Assembly (NCBI RefSeq): GCF_000234805.1
Contig: NC_016645.1
Location: 1,464,391-1,528,390, forward strand
Reading direction: 5' to 3'
DNA: 64,000 nt
From: Pyrobaculum ferrireducens
Lineage (GTDB): Archaea > Thermoproteota > Thermoprotei > Thermoproteales > Thermoproteaceae
The position numbers and the translations under genes are program-made. The notes beneath the pieces were generated by a model. That model made no database searches, was not told where the DNA came from, and saw only the letters and a program-made list of their open reading frames with translations. Of this stretch, positions 1 through 7,731 are shown one piece after another. The first letter of the stretch is position 1; each line of letters opens with the position of its first letter.

Positions 1-6
1 GCCGTA

Positions 7-681
7 ATGTGTAGGATATTGCTGTCGGTGGGGGGCCGCCCCTCTAGCTTTTTCAAGTCGTTTATTGAAATCTCCAAGCGAGATAGGACAATGGGCTGGA
101 GCCACGGCAGTGGCTGGGGGGCGCTCTGGGCCTCTAGAGAGGGGTTTGGGGTGTACAAGTCTCTGAGGCCGATATGGGAAAGCTTCGTGGAGCCGCCGGT
201 CGGCTACTCGCTTTACCTACTACACAGCAGGCTGGCCTCCGTTGGGAGGGTAGCCTTCGAGAACACCCACCCAATTGTCTACGGCCGCTACGCAATTGCC
301 CACAACGGCACTCTGGACAAGGAGAGATTTCTAGCTGAGCTGGAGAGGCGCGGAGTGGAGGTCGGCGACGTGGCGGGGGAGACAGACTCCGAAGTTTTAC
401 TCAAAGCCATTGTTAAAATGGGCGCGGACGAAGACGCGGTGAAGGAGATCGCAGAGGCGGCGAGGCAGTTCATAGACCCCGAGGAGCCCCTCCTAAACTT
501 CGCCTTTATAGACGGCGGCGGGAAGGCCTACTTCTACACGTACAGGGAAAGCGAACACCCGCACTACGTCCCCGTCTACGCCGAGCTCGGCGACGTGTTT
601 CTAATCGCCTCAGAGCCACTAGGCGGAGGCGCGGAGTGGAAAACTCTAAAAAACGGCGAGTTGCTAACCCTCACATACTAA
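7..681 (+). CDS. Class II glutamine amidotransferase-like protein
   Basis: The protein starts Met-Cys, so processing would expose Cys2 as the N-terminal nucleophile of class II (Ntn) glutamine amidotransferases, which release ammonia from glutamine. The glutamine-pocket motifs are visible: a THP...AIAHNGTL segment near residues 85-100 and GETDSE near 124-129. At 224 aa it is a stand-alone glutaminase-fold protein of the YafJ type, without a synthase domain, so the acceptor substrate is unknown. The ATG at 7 is fixed by the need for Cys at position 2. The gene stands alone at the window edge. Confidence 0.85.
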   Translation: MCRILLSVGGRPSSFFKSFIEISKRDRTMGWSHGSGWGALWASREGFGVYKSLRPIWESFVEPPVGYSLYLLHSRLASVGRVAFENTHPIVYGRYAIAHNGTLDKERFLAELERRGVEVGDVAGETDSEVLLKAIVKMGADEDAVKEIAEAARQFIDPEEPLLNFAFIDGGGKAYFYTYRESEHPHYVPVYAELGDVFLIASEPLGGGAEWKTLKNGELLTLTY

Positions 682-757
682 CTAATCAACGGCCGACTCA
701 TCTCTACAACGCGGAACGGATAAGCAAAAGGGACGACGCCTAATCTCCGTCCAGGCT

Positions 758-1360
758 CTAACTGCTATCCCGATGCCCCTTTTCCTCCTCCTTTCTCCTG
801 GCGAGGGCCACCCATATAGAGGCGTAGATGTGGAGTTTCCACGTCTCCGGGGTCCCGTACTCCAGAATCAGCCGCCTAGCCACATCCCTAAGCCACACAG
901 CCTCGTCGTATGTAAGCTCCTCCTTCTCGATAAGGGCCTTCAGCCTCTCCACTTCCTCCCTCGTAAGCGGGTTGGCCCCCACCAGCTTCACAACCCGCCA
1001 AAGCTCCCCCCTCGCCAAGTCTGCACTCCTCTTATCAATCACACCCTCCGCGGCTAGGAACTCCACAAAAAACTCTCGATAGCCGGCAAAGCCGTGGAGA
1101 AGACGGTCAAGCCGCCGGTCGATATATCCCTTTAGATCCGCATCTCTTTTACTAACATCTTCAAAACCAAGCCGCATCTCCCGCTCTAGCCTCTCAAATC
1201 TGCTGTCTACATCTCTAAACCTGTTTTCAATTTCCTTAAACTTGGCGCCAAGCCAGTACAATGCCCCGCCCAGCAACCCAATTATAGTCAAGGAAAACCC
1301 AACCACGTAGTAAACCACATCCACAACCCAACCGCGCCACCCATATATAAGTCTTGACAT
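758..1360 (-). CDS. Membrane-anchored coiled-coil protein, function unknown
   Basis: Not recognised as a named family. From the ATG at 1360 the protein is about 200 aa. It has one or two N-terminal hydrophobic segments (residues ~8-40), then a charged heptad-like stretch (KFKEIENRFRDVDSRF and onward) predicted to form a coiled coil, then a helical C-terminal domain rich in Arg and Glu. The open frame runs upstream to 1498 but would overlap the divergent gene that starts at 1437, so a start at 1360 (or 1399) is preferred. A membrane-tethered oligomer is the most that can be said. Confidence 0.6.
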   Translation of the reverse strand: MSRLIYGWRGWVVDVVYYVVGFSLTIIGLLGGALYWLGAKFKEIENRFRDVDSRFERLEREMRLGFEDVSKRDADLKGYIDRRLDRLLHGFAGYREFFVEFLAAEGVIDKRSADLARGELWRVVKLVGANPLTREEVERLKALIEKEELTYDEAVWLRDVARRLILEYGTPETWKLHIYASIWVALARRKEEEKGHRDSS

Positions 1361-1436
1361 ATCACCAAAAGTTTCAAAAGACACCCTCGGTGCTCCCATC
1401 ACTATTGCGGATATAACGGCGTGTAGATGTGCAGTC

Positions 1437-2771
1437 GTGGAGACTGGCGAGTTGCTAAGCCGCATAGAGACCGCACTCAGCCCGCAACCGCCGCCCACGC
1501 TGGAAGAGGTCTTGGCTGAGATAGGAAGGAGGGGCGTGGTGACAGGAGGGCTGAACAGAGTCCTCCAAGGGTATAAGATATACGTTTCATATGTCGCGGA
1601 GAAAATAGCACAAATGGCGCCGCAACACGAAGATATAGAAAAAGGAGCGGTGATAATGAAGCAATTACTTGATAGGTTAGGGAAGGTGGCGGAAGGCGTA
1701 CTGAAAATGGTAAGAGAGCATATTGATAGTGGAATTACGAAAATTAACGGAGTCGGGGTTTACGAAGCGGGAGGCCACAAGAGCTATTATGTGAAAATAG
1801 GCGGAGTAAAAGGAGAGAAGAATTTTCCAAACCTACTCAGCGGAATGGAACTGGAGCCGTTTCAATTAGGTTGGAGAGCGTCTGACGAGAGCAGGGTTGG
1901 GAAATACGCGGCGTTGTACACAACACAACTCTGGCAGTTGTACGCCTGGCTAGCCGTGAGGCCAGGTCGCGTTAAGATCTACGTCCCCCGTCTCAACCTC
2001 ACCAGACATGGAGCATCTCCGATGTTTGTAGCCGTGGCTGAATGCCACATCCAGGCGTGGTCTAAAGACGAAGCACAGAAACTAGCTATTGAATACATAA
2101 AGAGGGGGGACTACAGGCCGTTGTTAACTTGGTGGCTAGGCGACGGCTCCGTCAAGTGGTCCTTTGTGGAAAAAAGGCACTATAAATTGAGAATCAGCGC
2201 AGGGGACAATATCAAGCAACAATTGACGCAGTTAGTTGGCGGATTTTACGAAAGGAGAGAAAAATACTTCTATCTGGCAGGCGGGAAGAGGCTATTCAAA
2301 GACCTGATAGAGTCGGCTGGTGATTATGGCAAATTGCTGGATATATTAAGCCCCCACAAGTGGCAGTATCTTAAATCCATATACACACCTAGGAGGAAAT
2401 ATAAGAGAAGCCCCCCTTCGAATGTACCCAATGTTATCTATGTGGAGACTCCAAGCGGCACTATAGGACTTAGATTACAACTGGTGTTTAATGAAGGCGG
2501 TGCGCTATACGCCGTAAAATACTGTAGCTCACAAGAGGAGGCTCATAAAGTGGCTGAGGCGTTGCGCCGACTCTCCACAGAGCCAAGGATTACGAAAGGC
2601 AAGACAAGCTACGCCGTTTACATACCAACACAAGAATTTATAAAATTAGTAAAAAATGATAAAAATCTATATATGTTTGTAAAAGAATACATTCATAGAA
2701 GACTAGAAATTGCAACAGAGCAACAAAAGGCAATTATTTTGAAGTTAGTCAAAAGACTTGGCTTAGAATAA
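1437..2771 (+). CDS. PaREP2-like protein with LAGLIDADG-type motif
   Basis: This 444-aa protein contains WWLGDGS near residue 229, preceded by a hydrophobic Leu-rich helix and followed by basic beta-type sequence. That resembles the LLGDG(S) active-site helix of LAGLIDADG homing endonucleases and the PaREP2b-type paralogous proteins of Pyrobaculum. A second, weaker related region may lie around residues 340-440. The start is GTG at 1437, about 25 nt after a TATA-like GATATAAC. The gene is clearly richer in A/T and in AAA/ATA codons than its neighbours, above all near its 3' end, and it ends 77 bp from a tRNA gene, so transfer is likely. Endonuclease activity is inferred, not shown; only one clear acidic motif is visible. 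Confidence 0.55.
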   Translation: METGELLSRIETALSPQPPPTLEEVLAEIGRRGVVTGGLNRVLQGYKIYVSYVAEKIAQMAPQHEDIEKGAVIMKQLLDRLGKVAEGVLKMVREHIDSGITKINGVGVYEAGGHKSYYVKIGGVKGEKNFPNLLSGMELEPFQLGWRASDESRVGKYAALYTTQLWQLYAWLAVRPGRVKIYVPRLNLTRHGASPMFVAVAECHIQAWSKDEAQKLAIEYIKRGDYRPLLTWWLGDGSVKWSFVEKRHYKLRISAGDNIKQQLTQLVGGFYERREKYFYLAGGKRLFKDLIESAGDYGKLLDILSPHKWQYLKSIYTPRRKYKRSPPSNVPNVIYVETPSGTIGLRLQLVFNEGGALYAVKYCSSQEEAHKVAEALRRLSTEPRITKGKTSYAVYIPTQEFIKLVKNDKNLYMFVKEYIHRRLEIATEQQKAIILKLVKRLGLE

Positions 2772-2848
2772 CCCCCATCTAAATGCTTTACAGCTTTCTT
2801 GGACTAGTCTATGAAAATATCAAAAATTTATTCAAAGAATGTCAATAG

Positions 2849-2937
2849 TAGCGGGGCCCGGATTTGAACCGGGGACCTCGGGGCTCCACGGATCTCCGTT
2901 ATGAGCCCCGCGGCCTACCAGGCTGGCCTACCCCGCT
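2849..2937 (-). tRNA. Initiator tRNA-Met (CAT) with 15-nt anticodon-loop intron
   Basis: Read on the minus strand, it has a 7-bp acceptor stem AGCGGGG/CCCCGCT, a GGCC/GGCC D stem, anticodon CAT (2903-2901), an anticodon stem CGGGG (2910-2906) with CCCCG (2883-2879), a T loop TTCAAAT and discriminator A (2849). Three G:C pairs next to the anticodon loop and an A1:U72 end are hallmarks of archaeal initiator tRNA. About 15 nt lie between the loop and the 3' anticodon stem (roughly 2898-2884), fitting an archaeal intron removed by splicing endonuclease at or next to position 37/38. CCA is not encoded. Confidence 0.92.
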
Positions 2938-2970
2938 CGTCTCTGTTTTTGTGTGGGTTTATATGTTTTT

Positions 2971-3504
2971 CTAGGTTTTGTATAGAGGGGTGTTATAGGG
3001 GAGTCTTGGGACTAGGGCCATGGCGACGGCGGCTAGGTTTAGGTCTTTTCTGGTTATGCGCCTCTTGGTGAGGGCGCCTATGATGCCTTCGCGGTAGCCT
3101 ATGGAGGGTCTTTGGTAGTGCCTCTCGGCTAGGGCGCCGAGCTCCACGCCGTTTAGGAGGTGGGGGAGGAAGGGGGGTGGTATCTGGAAGGCGGGGCCGA
3201 AGCCTATGGTCACAACGCCTTCTCTATCTGCGACGGCGGCTATGGTTATGTCGAGGTGGGTGTCGGCGGCCTGCACCGCGCCCGCCTCTATCCCGACGCC
3301 GTGTTCTGCCTTGGGTATCTGGCTCAGCGCGGCTTTTGCCCTCTCCACGGCTCCCTTTACCACGGTTTCGAGGCCTATGGGCTGTGGGGGGACTGGGGGC
3401 CGCGCCGGGGCTGGCACCACCACCGCCGGTATGCCGAACATCTTGTAGGCCTCCTCCACTGCTCTTATCTTGTTTGGGTTTTTAGTCCCCACAGCCACTA
3501 TCAC
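2971..3504 (-). CDS. Inosine/xanthosine triphosphatase (YjjX/DUF84 family)
   Basis: The 177-aa protein begins with a beta strand followed by VGTKNPNKI, the nucleotide-binding start of the YjjX (NTPase I-T) family. These enzymes hydrolyse ITP and XTP and so keep deaminated purines out of nucleic acids. Length matches the family (about 170-180 aa). The middle carries the family's GxEAG-type segment (VGIEAGAV), and the GYREGIIGALTKRRITR stretch fits the conserved C-terminal active-site region. Its ATG overlaps the TGA of the upstream methyltransferase gene (ATGA), so the two are likely co-translated. Confidence 0.85.
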   Translation of the reverse strand: MIVAVGTKNPNKIRAVEEAYKMFGIPAVVVPAPARPPVPPQPIGLETVVKGAVERAKAALSQIPKAEHGVGIEAGAVQAADTHLDITIAAVADREGVVTIGFGPAFQIPPPFLPHLLNGVELGALAERHYQRPSIGYREGIIGALTKRRITRKDLNLAAVAMALVPRLPYNTPLYKT

Positions 3505-4142
3505 GGGTGGGGAGTTTTCCCCCGTTTAAATTCTAGACAGGCGAAGCCTGCCCGCTCGGCCTCGTCTATGCCCGTGTCGACGGGGTCCTCGGGGGCGTCG
3601 GGGCCGGGGGGCGGGGTGAATAGGGTGGCGACCACCCTGGCGGGGGCGAGGCCGGGGGCCATGGCGGCTACCTCAGCCAGTGTGTAGAACTTGGCTTTGG
3701 AGTAGAAGGGGTGGCCCCGGGCGCCCAGCTCGGCGTAGAGCCTCCCCCATGGCGATTTTCCCGGGACTACGCAGGCCACGATCCTCTGGGCGACGCGGGC
3801 GGCCTCTCTCAGCACCGCCGCCGGGTCGTCGACGAAGCAAAGCGTGACGACGAGGAGGGCGCATGGGTAGGCCCCGTCCCTGAGGGGCAGGCTTTCGCCG
3901 ACTCCCTCCACCAGGTCTAGGTCTCTGGGGGCTAGCCTCAGCATCTCCCGCGCCGGGTCAACGCCGGCTCTGAGGCCGAGCGGCGCCGCGAATCTCCCCG
4001 TGCCGACGCCGATCTCCACCCCGCCGACACAGCCCAGCCTCTCGACGGCGGCTAGTTCAGAGGCGTATATGGCTCTGTGCCTCTCGTACCACTTGTCGTA
4101 GTCGTCGGCCCTCTGCCTAAACACCTCGGCGCTCCTCCACAT
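3501..4142 (-). CDS. SAM-dependent methyltransferase (class I)
   Basis: A 213-aa Rossmann-type methyltransferase. Motif I is GVEIGVGTGRFA (residues ~40-51), followed by an acidic residue after beta 2 (GVDPAREML). The post-I region is LVEGVGESLPLRDG, and a LLVVTLCFVDDP stretch forms motif IV/V, as in methyltransferase_11 proteins. The substrate cannot be read from the sequence. It lies between the unknown gene at 4117-4491, whose 3' end it overlaps by 26 nt, and the ITPase gene, whose start overlaps its stop, so all three probably share a transcript. Confidence 0.82.
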   Translation of the reverse strand: MWRSAEVFRQRADDYDKWYERHRAIYASELAAVERLGCVGGVEIGVGTGRFAAPLGLRAGVDPAREMLRLAPRDLDLVEGVGESLPLRDGAYPCALLVVTLCFVDDPAAVLREAARVAQRIVACVVPGKSPWGRLYAELGARGHPFYSKAKFYTLAEVAAMAPGLAPARVVATLFTPPPGPDAPEDPVDTGIDEAERAGFACLEFKRGKTPHP

Positions 4143-4491
4143 ATGGACAGTACCCCTCCTCCGCCACCTTGAGCTCGTACACGCCGTGTTGAGTCACCAA
4201 GGCGACTCTCTCGGCGGGCGGCGCCTCCCTAATTACCAAGGCGCCGTGGGATCTCTTCGGAATCACGACCTCATTCTCGGTGTGCTTCACTTCGCCGTGG
4301 CCCGCGACAGCGCTGGGGGGTAGGTGGTATCCCCCCACGTCGATGTACATGAGATTCAGCTCCCGGGGGGCGCCGTCTATACAGACGACGATGTCCCCGC
4401 CCTCTCTATATGCGTATATCGCGGCGGCCTTTGGCCAGTGTAGGAATGGGAGGAGGTCGGCGATTAGCTGGATCAGTGCGGCAATATCCAC
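4117..4491 (-). CDS. Conserved-looking small protein, unknown function
   Basis: Not recognised. The GTG at 4491 is preferred over the longer open frame to 4578, because a TATA-like ATAAATA lies about 25 nt upstream and the longer form would run into the preceding gene. The resulting 124-aa protein opens with a hydrophobic helix (IAALIQLIADLLPFLHW) and then has a mainly beta-strand body (IVVCIDGAP, VALVTQHGVYELKV). It is the last member of the cluster begun by the RecA-like ATPase at 4799-6013, though the internal promoter suggests partly independent expression. Confidence 0.5.
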   Translation of the reverse strand: MDIAALIQLIADLLPFLHWPKAAAIYAYREGGDIVVCIDGAPRELNLMYIDVGGYHLPPSAVAGHGEVKHTENEVVIPKRSHGALVIREAPPAERVALVTQHGVYELKVAEEGYCPYVEERRGV

Positions 4492-4517
4492 TGAGTCTCC
4501 CCGGCGTGGGTATTTAT

Positions 4518-4799
4518 CTATTTCCAGTAGTTCTTGTTGCTGAGTATCTTCTTCAACTCCTCTGGGGTGGTTGCGCAACCGTTTTTGCTTAGCCAGTCGC
4601 TTAGTATGCGTAGCATCAGCTCTGCGTTGTGGCGCCCCATGGCCTTCTCCAAGACTTCATACAGACGCCAGGGCTCCTCAGTTATGTAGTAGTCCAGCGG
4701 CTTGCCGTAGGTCGCCAAGATTCGGTAGTGCGCCATGACTCTCCATGAGAAGTTCACCTCCGCGTAGAACCTCAGCAGTAGCTCCTTAGTGACACACAT
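4518..4799 (-). CDS. Small helical partner protein, copy 1 of 3
   Basis: A roughly 93-aa all-helical protein of unknown function. It aligns with two other proteins in this window (13815-14081 and 15181-15519). Shared features are a HYR.L...GK.L motif, a Tyr-x-VLE..MG/ALG segment, HNAEL(M/F)L, a WL...GC motif and a closing EEL.KIL. Its ATG (4799) shares one base with the TGA of the ATPase gene upstream (TGATG), indicating translational coupling; a GTG at 4802 is the alternative start. The repeated pairing with RecA/KaiC-like ATPases suggests it binds or regulates them, which is inference from context. Confidence 0.7.
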   Translation of the reverse strand: MCVTKELLLRFYAEVNFSWRVMAHYRILATYGKPLDYYITEEPWRLYEVLEKAMGRHNAELMLRILSDWLSKNGCATTPEELKKILSNKNYWK

Positions 4800-6013
4800 C
4801 ACATCCTTGTGTATACCACCCTCCTCCTCTGCTCGTCAATTTTGAACTGGAATCTAATAGGCACCGGGCTCTCCGGCGTGTGCGCCTCCAGCTCCCCGTG
4901 TCTGAACTTAAATACGTAATCTACCAGCGAGCCCAGGTACAGGCTCGCGGAGTCCCAGGCGTCGTAAGAGTTGAACACAAGGACCGTGGTGGTGGGGTAG
5001 TTAACTAGGGATTGGTACAGCCTCGCCGCCTCAACCAGCAACTCGGGTCCGGTGGAGGAAACCACTTGCTCGTACTGATCGGCGAAGTGCACGTCGAATC
5101 TGCCGCGGTTAACCATCTCGGCGCTCTTGAACCACCACGTCAAACTCTTGTGCTCCACAACGGGGTGGTAGAACCACTCGATATTAGGAACCTGCCACCT
5201 CACGCCCAGGCTCTCGGCGAACTTGGTAAAAGTGGGAGCCACCTTGTGGTGGTGGTAGAGCACCCTCGACCCCCGCCTGGCCAGCTCAGCCGCCGTGAGC
5301 ACCATCAGCTTGCTGGCCAGCCCGTCGGGTGGGCCCACCACGGCCACCAAGGTCCCCCTCCACACGCCTCCGCCTATTGCCTCGTCGATCTCCGGCGCAC
5401 CAGTTGTCAACCTGTCGCTGGGCAATTCCTTCGACTTTTCAATAGGCGTAATCACAAACGGGCCGGACTCCGTAATTACGAAGGGTAGCTTGGCGTATTT
5501 GAGAGGCTTGCCTCTGGTCTTCAGTAGCTTGACATATCGTATGGAGGCGCCCGATTCATATACTTGGTGCTCCACCTCTATAATAACATCCGCAATGTAA
5601 TCTGCTGGAGTCACCTCCACACCCTCTTTTATAAAGATCACAGGCGACTCCCGGGAGATGCCGTGGTAAAACACTGCGTGGACAAGCTCCCTCTCCCCTT
5701 CTCCAGCTATGGCGTTCACGCCGTCGACCACAACGACGTCAGGTCTCAACTGGGCAACTTTCTCAACTATGTACTCCACCACCGCCTTCTCCCCCGTTGT
5801 CACCATGTCGAAGATGTAGGCCGGCGGCGTAGTCCCCACGGAGGCCAGATACCTCCTCAATCTCTCCTCTGTCTCGTAGAAAGTGAACCACGTAGCCTTC
5901 CTAAAGCGAGACACTGCCTTAGCCACTAGTAAAGTCTTCCCAGCCCCCGGCAGACCCTTCACCACTATTACACCTTCACTAAACAGCTCTTCGAGGTTAC
6001 ACCCTGCCGACAC
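4799..6013 (-). CDS. RecA/KaiC-like ATPase, two-domain, copy A
   Basis: About 404 aa with an N-terminal P-loop KGLPGAGKTLL (Walker A, residues ~19-29) and a Walker B-like RPDVVVVDGVNAI about 75 residues later, as in RAD55/KaiC/ArlH-type ATPases. A second, similar half begins near residue 220, but its P-loop is degenerate (VGPPDGLASK, lacking the GKT/S), so probably only the first site hydrolyses ATP. GTG at 6013 is preferred over TTG at 6028, because a TATATAAAAT box lies about 25 nt upstream. It is coupled to the small helical gene at 4518. A paralogue is at 14093-15184. Targets are unknown; signalling or surface-structure control is inferred. Confidence 0.7.
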   Translation of the reverse strand: MSAGCNLEELFSEGVIVVKGLPGAGKTLLVAKAVSRFRKATWFTFYETEERLRRYLASVGTTPPAYIFDMVTTGEKAVVEYIVEKVAQLRPDVVVVDGVNAIAGEGERELVHAVFYHGISRESPVIFIKEGVEVTPADYIADVIIEVEHQVYESGASIRYVKLLKTRGKPLKYAKLPFVITESGPFVITPIEKSKELPSDRLTTGAPEIDEAIGGGVWRGTLVAVVGPPDGLASKLMVLTAAELARRGSRVLYHHHKVAPTFTKFAESLGVRWQVPNIEWFYHPVVEHKSLTWWFKSAEMVNRGRFDVHFADQYEQVVSSTGPELLVEAARLYQSLVNYPTTTVLVFNSYDAWDSASLYLGSLVDYVFKFRHGELEAHTPESPVPIRFQFKIDEQRRRVVYTRM

Positions 6014-6070
6014 GTAGAAGTATAACAAACTATTTTATATATTTTCTGGTGTATACGTCGTAATGCACTG

Positions 6071-7078
6071 CTACTTAATTTCTCCCACTGCCAGCTTCAA
6101 AGCCGCCGCCGCCGTCTCCACCTGCGCCACTTCTATACGCTCGTCTTCAGTGTGTGCGTAGACCGGGTCGCCGGGGCCGAAGGCGACGATGTTCTTGGTA
6201 AGCGCGGCCAGTATGTTGAAGTCGGCGGTGCCCCACTTCCTGCTGAGCTTCGGCTCTACGCCGAGTTTTATCAACGCTCTGGTTAAGGCGCGGGCCGCCG
6301 GGTTCGTGGGGGACACCTCCACGGGGTCTGTGCAAGACGCCGCCCTGGCGCCGGGTGGTAGCGACTGCAGCAGGTCGCGGCAGGTCCTGCCCGGCGGTAT
6401 TCTGACGTCCAGCACCATGACGCAACGGGTCGGCAACTTATTGGGGGCCTCTCCGCACTGCACCACTGTGGGGGTGACGGTGAAGGCGTCGTACCTCTCC
6501 GCGTGGCCGAGGGCCCTCTTCACCTCCTGGTAGACGGCGTATAGCTCCTCCACGACGTTGCCGTAGATTGGCGAGCTTGCGTGGCCCCCCCTGGACTGTA
6601 GCTCTATGTACACCTTCGCGCCGCCTCTGTAGGCGTAGGCGATGTGGAGATTCGTGGGCTCCCCCACATATATGTGGGTTGGCCTCGGGGGGCCTCCCCT
6701 CATTAGGGCCTCTGTCCCGGCGCTGTCGTCCTCCTCGGCGGTGACCAGCGCAAGGACCAGCGTCCCCCGCGGCTCGGCTTCTAGAAAGGCCTTGAGGTAG
6801 GCGACGAGGGGGCCTTTGTCGTCTACGGCGCCGCGGCCCCAGACGACGCCGTTTTCAACTCTCACCGGCAGGGGGCCGGGCACCGTGTCCATGTGGGCGT
6901 GTAGCCACACCACGGGGGACCCCCCGCCTTTGACAGCCAATACGTTGCCCGCCTCGTCTATCCAGACGTCTGTCACGTGCCTCTTTAGATAGGAGTGTAG
7001 ATACCTGGCGAGCTCCGCCTCGCCGTGGGGCGGGCTGTATATCTTCAACACATCCACCAGCAACTGGGTGACGTCCAT
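6071..7078 (-). CDS. lysK: M20-family deacylase, probable LysW-lysine/ornithine hydrolase
   Basis: M20 metallopeptidase fold. Visible motifs are HAHMDTVPG (first zinc ligand and catalytic Asp), WGRGAVDDKGP (bridging Asp), TAEEDDSAGTEAL (catalytic Glu plus zinc-binding Glu), VGEPTN and a C-terminal AHTEDERI His. The 336-aa length and these motifs fit archaeal LysK/ArgE-like enzymes, which free lysine or ornithine from the LysW carrier protein at the end of the pathway. ATG 7078 is chosen over the upstream frame because a TTTATATA box lies about 22 nt before it. It is divergent from the HTH gene at 7141. Confidence 0.75.
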   Translation of the reverse strand: MDVTQLLVDVLKIYSPPHGEAELARYLHSYLKRHVTDVWIDEAGNVLAVKGGGSPVVWLHAHMDTVPGPLPVRVENGVVWGRGAVDDKGPLVAYLKAFLEAEPRGTLVLALVTAEEDDSAGTEALMRGGPPRPTHIYVGEPTNLHIAYAYRGGAKVYIELQSRGGHASSPIYGNVVEELYAVYQEVKRALGHAERYDAFTVTPTVVQCGEAPNKLPTRCVMVLDVRIPPGRTCRDLLQSLPPGARAASCTDPVEVSPTNPAARALTRALIKLGVEPKLSRKWGTADFNILAALTKNIVAFGPGDPVYAHTEDERIEVAQVETAAAALKLAVGEIK

Positions 7079-7093
7079 GGAGCTGTTTTGTGA

Positions 7094-7122
7094 GGTATAT
7101 AAAAACCACAAAATATATATAA
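7094..7122. promoter_or_regulatory. Divergent promoter with two TATA boxes
   Basis: GGTATATAAAAA (7094-7105), read on the minus strand, serves the deacylase start at 7078. AAATATATATAA (7111-7122) lies about 25 nt before the ATG at 7141. Spacing in both directions fits leaderless archaeal transcripts. Confidence 0.65.
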
Positions 7123-7140
7123 CGCGGGGGATTCTTGTAC

Positions 7141-7404
7141 ATGCACATACGCGAGGCGTTGAGGCTTGCGAGGGAGTTCGGCGCCTTCACCGCGGCACAG
7201 GCGGCTTACGTCTTAGGCAGGCCCGTCGCCGAAGTGAGGGAGAGGCTGGAGCGGTTTGTCTACAACGGCTTGCTGAAGGCGGTCGACGTTGCGGGGGTGA
7301 GGTTTTACTACAGAGATCCCGTGGAGGCGGCGGAGGTTATCCTCAGCTCGGTAGACATAGCGGCCCTCCCCCGCGAGGAGAGGCGGAGGCTGGCCAATCT
7401 ATGA
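7141..7404 (+). CDS. Small winged-helix-like DNA-binding protein
   Basis: An 87-aa protein. Its first 65 residues read as a winged helix: helix AREFGAFTAAQAAYVLG, recognition-helix-like VAEVRERLERFVYNGLL, then a short beta wing (VAGVRFYYRDP). ATG 7141 is placed by the TATA box about 25 nt upstream. Its stop overlaps the start of the cupin gene (ATGA), so the pair is a small operon. It could be an autoregulator of the pair, or of the divergent deacylase gene with which it shares an intergenic region; this is inferred from position only. Confidence 0.65.
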   Translation: MHIREALRLAREFGAFTAAQAAYVLGRPVAEVRERLERFVYNGLLKAVDVAGVRFYYRDPVEAAEVILSSVDIAALPREERRRLANL

Positions 7405-7730
7405 GCTGGAGGTGGGAGAGGCTGAGCGACTGCGTGGAGAGGAGGTATATAAGCGGGGAGAGGATGACGGTGGCGCAGTTCAGAATTAGGGAGGGCTGTG
7501 TGGTGCAGAGGCACAGCCACCCCAACGAGCAGATCACCGTCGTTCTGCAAGGCGTCTTGGAGTTCGACGTCGGGAGGAGGCGCTTCACCGCCTCGGCGGG
7601 AGACGTCGTCGTGATTCCCCCCGGCGTGGAGCACGAAGTAAGGGCCGTAACAGACGCCGTGGTGATAGACACCTTCGCCCCGCCCCGCGGAGACTGGGCC
7701 GGCGGGGGAGACGCCTACCTGAGGAGGTAG
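7401..7730 (+). CDS. Cupin-domain protein
   Basis: A 109-aa single-domain cupin. Motif 1 is QRHSHPNEQITVVLQG (His, His and Glu metal ligands, residues ~34-49), and motif 2 is AGDVVVIPPGVEHEV with the last His ligand. Such small cupins bind Fe, Mn or Zn and act as isomerases, dioxygenases or sensor domains; the sequence does not say which. It starts inside the stop codon of the HTH gene and ends one base before the convergent HtrA gene. Confidence 0.85.
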   Translation: MSWRWERLSDCVERRYISGERMTVAQFRIREGCVVQRHSHPNEQITVVLQGVLEFDVGRRRFTASAGDVVVIPPGVEHEVRAVTDAVVIDTFAPPRGDWAGGGDAYLRR

Positions 7731-7731
7731 G

